Shown here piece by piece: positions 60,695 through 64,000 of a DNA stretch of 64,000 bases. The stretch's first letter is position 1. Each line of letters starts with the position of its first letter. The notes below the pieces were generated by a model. It saw only the letters and a list, made by a program, of their open reading frames with translations. It was not told the origin of the DNA and did no database searches. The position numbers and the translations under genes were made by a program. The DNA is from Aplectana chamaeleonis (lineage: Eukaryota; Nematoda; Chromadorea; Rhabditida; Cosmocercidae), in contig JAPDOI010001503.1 of NCBI GenBank assembly GCA_029168955.1, forward strand, positions 1 through 64,000, given 5' to 3'.

Positions 60695-60737
60695 TCTATA
60701 TATTGCAAGTGTCTGTAACCATTGGTAATCCACCAAA

Positions 60738-60742
60738 GCATC
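60738..60742. repeat. Target-site duplication, right copy (GCATC)
   Basis: Second copy of the five-base duplication, followed by TGGCTTTCGATG, the continuation of the interrupted monomer. Confidence 0.85.
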
Positions 60743-62077
60743 TGGCTTTCGATGACGTCATCGGAACGTCGTCAAAAGTGCATCTGGCCTCTGATGACGT
60801 CATCGGGACGTCGTCAAAAGTGCATCTGGCTTCTGATGACGTCATCGGGACGTCGTCAAAGGTGTATCTGGCTTCTGATGACGTCATCAGAACGTCGTGA
60901 AAAGTGCTTCGGGCTTCTGACGACGTCATCGGGACGTCGTCAAAAATGCATCTGGCTTCTGATGACGTGATCAGAACGTCGCGAAAAGTGCTTCGGGCTT
61001 CTGATGACGTCATCGGAACGTCGTCAAAAGTGCATCTGGCTTCTGATGACGTCATCGGGACGTCGTCAAAGGTGCATCTGGCTTCTGATGACGTGATCAG
61101 AACGTCGCGAAAAGTGCTTCGGGCTTCTGATGACGTCATCGGAACGTCGTCAAAGTGCATCTGGCCTCTGATGACGTCATCGGGACGTCGTCAAAGTGCA
61201 TCTGGCTTCTGATGACGTCATCGGGACGTCGTCAAAGGTGTATCTGGCTTCTGATGACGTCATCAGAACGTCGTGAAAAGTGCTTCGGGCTTCTGACGAC
61301 GTCATCGGGACGTCGTCAAAAATGCATCTGGCTTCTGATGACGTGATCAGAACGTCGCGAAAAGTGCTTCGGGCTTCTGATGACGTCATCGGAACGTCGT
61401 CAAAAGTGCATCTGGCTTCTGATGACGTCATCGGGACGTCGTCAAAGGTGCATCTGGCTTGTGATGACGTCATCAGGACGTCGTCAAAAGTGCATCTGGC
61501 CTCTGATGACGTCATCGGGACGTCGTCAAAAGTGCATCTGGCTTCTGATGACGTCATCGGGACGTCGTCAAAGGTGTATCTGGCTTCTGATGACGTCATC
61601 AGAACGTCGTGAAAAGTGCTTCGGGCTTCTGACGACGTCATCAGAACGTCGTGAAAAGTGCTTCGGGCTTCTGACGACGTCATCGGGACGTCGTCAAAAA
61701 TGCATCTGGCTTCTGATGACGTGATCAGAACGTCGCGAAAAGTGCTTCGGGCTTCTGATGACGTCATCGGAACGTCGTCAAAAGTGCATCTGGCTTCTGA
61801 TGACGTCATCGGGACGTCGTCAAAGGTGCATCTGGCTTGTGATGATGTGATCAGAACGTCGCGAAAAGTGCTTCGGGCTTCTGATGACGTCATCGGAACG
61901 TCGTCAAAAGTGCATCTGGCTTCTGATGACGTCATCGGGACGTCGTCAAAAATGCATCTGGCTTCTGATGACGTCATCGGAAAGTCGTCAAAAGTGCATC
62001 TGGCTTCTGATGACGTCATCGGGACGTCGTCAAAGGTGTATCTGGCTTCTGATGACGTCATCAGAACGTCGTGAAAA

Positions 62078-62833
62078 GTGCTTCGGGCTTCTGACGACGT
62101 CATCGGGACGTCGTCAAAAATGCATCTGGCTTCTGATGACGTGATCAGAACGTCGCGAAAAGTGCTTCGGGCTTCTGATGACGTCATCGGAACGTCGTCA
62201 AAAGTGCATCTGGCTTCTGATGACGTCATCGGGACGTCGTCAAAGGTGCATCTGGCTTCTGATGACGTGATCAGAACGTCGCGAAAAGTGCTTCGGGCTT
62301 CTGATGACGTCATCGGAACGTCGTCAAAAGTGCATCTGGCCTCTGATGACGTCATCGGGACGTCGTCAAAAGTGCATCTGGCTTCTGATGACGTCATCGG
62401 GACGTCGTCAAAGGTGTATCTGGCTTCTGATGACGTCATCAGAACGTCGTGAAAAGTGCTTCGGGCTTCTGACGACGTCATCGGGACGTCGTCAAAAATG
62501 CATCTGGCTTCTGATGACGTGATCAGAACGTCGCGAAAAGTGCTTCGGGCTTCTGATGACGTCATCGGAACGTCGTCAAAAGTGCATCTGGCTTCTGATG
62601 ACGTCATCGGGACGTCGTCAAAGGTGCATCTGGCTTCTGATGACGTGATCAGAACGTCGCGAAAAGTGCTTCGGGCTTCTGATGACGTCATCGGAACGTC
62701 GTCAAAAGTGCATCTGGCCTCTGATGACGTCATCGGGACGTCGTCAAAAGTGCATCTGGCTTCTGATGACGTCATCGGGACGTCGTCAAAGGTGTATCTG
62801 GCTTCTGATGACGTCATCAGAACGTCGTGAAAA
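62078..62833. repeat. Two adjacent identical 378-bp higher-order units
   Basis: 62078-62455 and 62456-62833 each contain nine monomers in the same order: ACGACG, TGACGTGA with GCGAAAA, CTTCGGG, GTCAAAG, a second TGACGTGA, a CTGGCCTCTG monomer, GTGTATC and AGAACG variants. No difference is seen by eye, against obvious differences between monomers within a unit. This is the signature of a higher-order repeat. Confidence 0.9.
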
Positions 62834-64000
62834 GTGCTTCGGGCTTCTGACGACGTCATCGGGACGTCGTCAAAAATGCATCTGGCTTCTGATGACGTGA
62901 TCAGAACGTCGCGAAAAGTGCTTCGGGCTTCTGATGACGTCATCGGAACGTCGTCAAAAGTGCATCTGGCTTCTGATGACGTCATCGGGACGTCGTCAAA
63001 GGTGCATCTGGCTTGTGATGACGTCATCAGGACGTCGTCAAAAGTGCATCTGGCTTCTGATGACGTCATCGGGACGTCGTCAAAGGTGTATCTGGCTTCT
63101 GATGACGTCATCAGAACGTCGTGAAAAGTGCTTCGGGCTTCTGACGACGTCATCGGGACGTCGTCAAAAATGCATCTGGCTTCTGATGACGTGATCAGAA
63201 CGTCGCGAAAAGTGCTTCGGGCTTCTGATGACGTCATCGGGACGTCGTCAAAAATGCATCTGGCTTCTGATGACGTCATCGGAAAGTCGTCAAAAGTGCA
63301 TCTGGCTTCTGATGACGTCATCGGGACGTCGTCAATGGTGTATCTGGCTTCTGATGACGTCATCAGAACGTCGTGAAAAGTGCTTCGGGCTTCTGACGAC
63401 GTCATCGGGACGTCGTCAAAAATGCATCTGGCTTCTGATGACGTGATCAGAACGTCGCGAAAAGTGCTTCGGGCTTCTGATGACGTCATCGGAACGTCGT
63501 CAAAAGTGCATCTGGCTTCTGATGACGTCATCGGGACGTCGTCAAAAATGCATCTGGCTTCTGATGACGTGATCAGAACGTCGCGAAAAGTGCTTCGGGC
63601 TTCTGATGACGTCATCGGAACGTCGTCAAAAGTGCATCTGGCCTCTGATGACGTCATCGGGACGTCGTCAAAAGTGCATCTGGCTTCTGATGACGTCATC
63701 GGGACGTCGTCAAAGGTGTATCTGGCTTCTGATGACGTCATCAGAACGTCGTGAAAAGTGCTTCGGGCTTCTGACGACGTCATCGGGACGTCGTCAAAAA
63801 TGCATCTGGCTTCTGATGACGTGATCAGAACGTCGCGAAAAGTGCTTCGGGCTTCTGATGACGTCATCGGAACGTCGTCAAAAGTGCATCTGGCTTCTGA
63901 TGACGTCATCGGGACGTCGTCAAAGGTGCATCTGGCTTGTGATGACGTCATCAGGACGTCGTCAAAAGTGCATCTGGCTTTTGATGACGTCATCGGAACG

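Larger units (their letters stand above)
56428..60737 (+). mobile_element. BEL/Pao-type LTR retrotransposon, gag-protease only
   Basis: A 4,310-bp element lies between two satellite arms. It has two near-identical LTRs, a tRNA-like primer-binding site, a long structured leader, a DUF1759-type gag and a DUF1758-type aspartic protease. That gag plus protease combination is characteristic of the BEL/Pao superfamily, known only from animals. Reverse transcriptase, RNase H and integrase, which normally follow the protease, are missing; full BEL/Pao elements are usually 6 kb or more. The element would need polymerase and integrase supplied in trans. The empty site is readable: removing the element and one GCATC restores a normal monomer series. 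LTR divergence is three substitutions in 427 aligned bases, so the insertion is young. Confidence 0.93.
60311..60737 (+). repeat. 3' LTR (427 bp)
   Basis: Matches 56428-56878 except for three substitutions (60480, 60481, 60645) and absence of the 24-bp T-rich segment. It contains TATAAAAG at 60630-60637 and AATAAA at 60689-60694. It is followed at once by the target duplication and satellite. Confidence 0.95.
60738..64000. repeat. 42-bp satellite array, right arm, 378-bp higher-order repeat
   Basis: The same satellite resumes in phase immediately after the retrotransposon. Here monomers are arranged in a higher-order unit of nine (378 bp). Units start with the GTGCTTCGGG monomer that is followed by the AAAAATGCATC monomer, at 60904, 61280, 61658, 62078, 62456, 62834, 63128 and 63380. 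Spacings are 376, 378, 420, 378, 378, 294 and 252 bp: nine monomers as the norm, with ten-, seven- and six-monomer versions. Units 62078-62455 and 62456-62833 look identical by eye. Two positions of the unit carry the altered palindrome TGACGTGA. The array continues beyond the window. Confidence 0.97.

Noticed and set aside
1..64000. CRISPR-like array
   Set aside because: Units are directly adjacent with no unique spacers, and the content is animal satellite.
1..64000. Box C/D snoRNA-like signals (TGATGA and CTGA overlap in each monomer)
   Set aside because: The motifs overlap each other inside the palindrome region, there are no terminal stems and no separate C and D boxes, so this is a chance result of the repeat.
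1..64000. CENP-B box
   Set aside because: No 17-bp box of the known form is seen in the monomer classes; a centromere role cannot be claimed from this.

Overview
This window is almost entirely one tandem satellite array, interrupted by a single LTR retrotransposon. The satellite monomer is 42 bp and fills 1-56427 and 60738-64000, about 1,420 monomers by simple division. Each monomer carries the 12-bp palindrome GATGACGTCATC, which contains the CRE/ATF octamer TGACGTCA, and most carry a second ACGTC box 11 bp further on. No host gene, rRNA, tRNA or CRISPR array is visible. Because 42 is a multiple of 3 and the consensus has no stop in several frames, the array yields very long open frames on both strands (up to about 1,200 codons). 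I treat these as by-products of the repeat and not as genes.

Layout: 1-230 is an irregular, indel-rich edge. 231-20020 is heterogeneous satellite with several monomer classes and multi-monomer duplications. 20021-25030 is a transition zone where a GACGACGTC / GTGTATC variant pair appears. 25031-46940 is a strongly homogenised core, with runs of at least seven identical monomers and two divergent patches (about 41015-41140 and 43960-44830). 46941-56427 is heterogeneous again, with duplications of 546, 924, 1890 and about 2,730 bp. 60738-64000 is a clean higher-order array whose main unit is nine monomers (378 bp).

The mobile element lies at 56428-60737 (4,310 bp), flanked by a 5-bp target duplication GCATC inside a satellite monomer. 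It has two LTRs (451 and 427 bp) that differ by three substitutions and one 24-bp T-rich insertion. Next come a primer-binding site resembling a tRNA-Gly complement, an unusual leader with eight copies of a structured 30-nt core, a gag gene with a DUF1759-type domain, and an aspartic protease (DUF1758-type, LDSG active site) in the -1 frame. Reverse transcriptase, RNase H and integrase are absent. This is therefore a BEL/Pao-type, apparently non-autonomous element, inserted recently. As I read it, Gag and protease would supply the particle and its maturation while polymerase functions would have to come from another copy.

Organism: BEL/Pao elements are known only from animals, so the source is a metazoan, most likely an invertebrate. 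High retention of CpG in the satellite suggests little germline CpG methylation. I cannot name the species. The setting is constitutive heterochromatin (pericentromeric, centromeric or subtelomeric), but the sequence does not say which.
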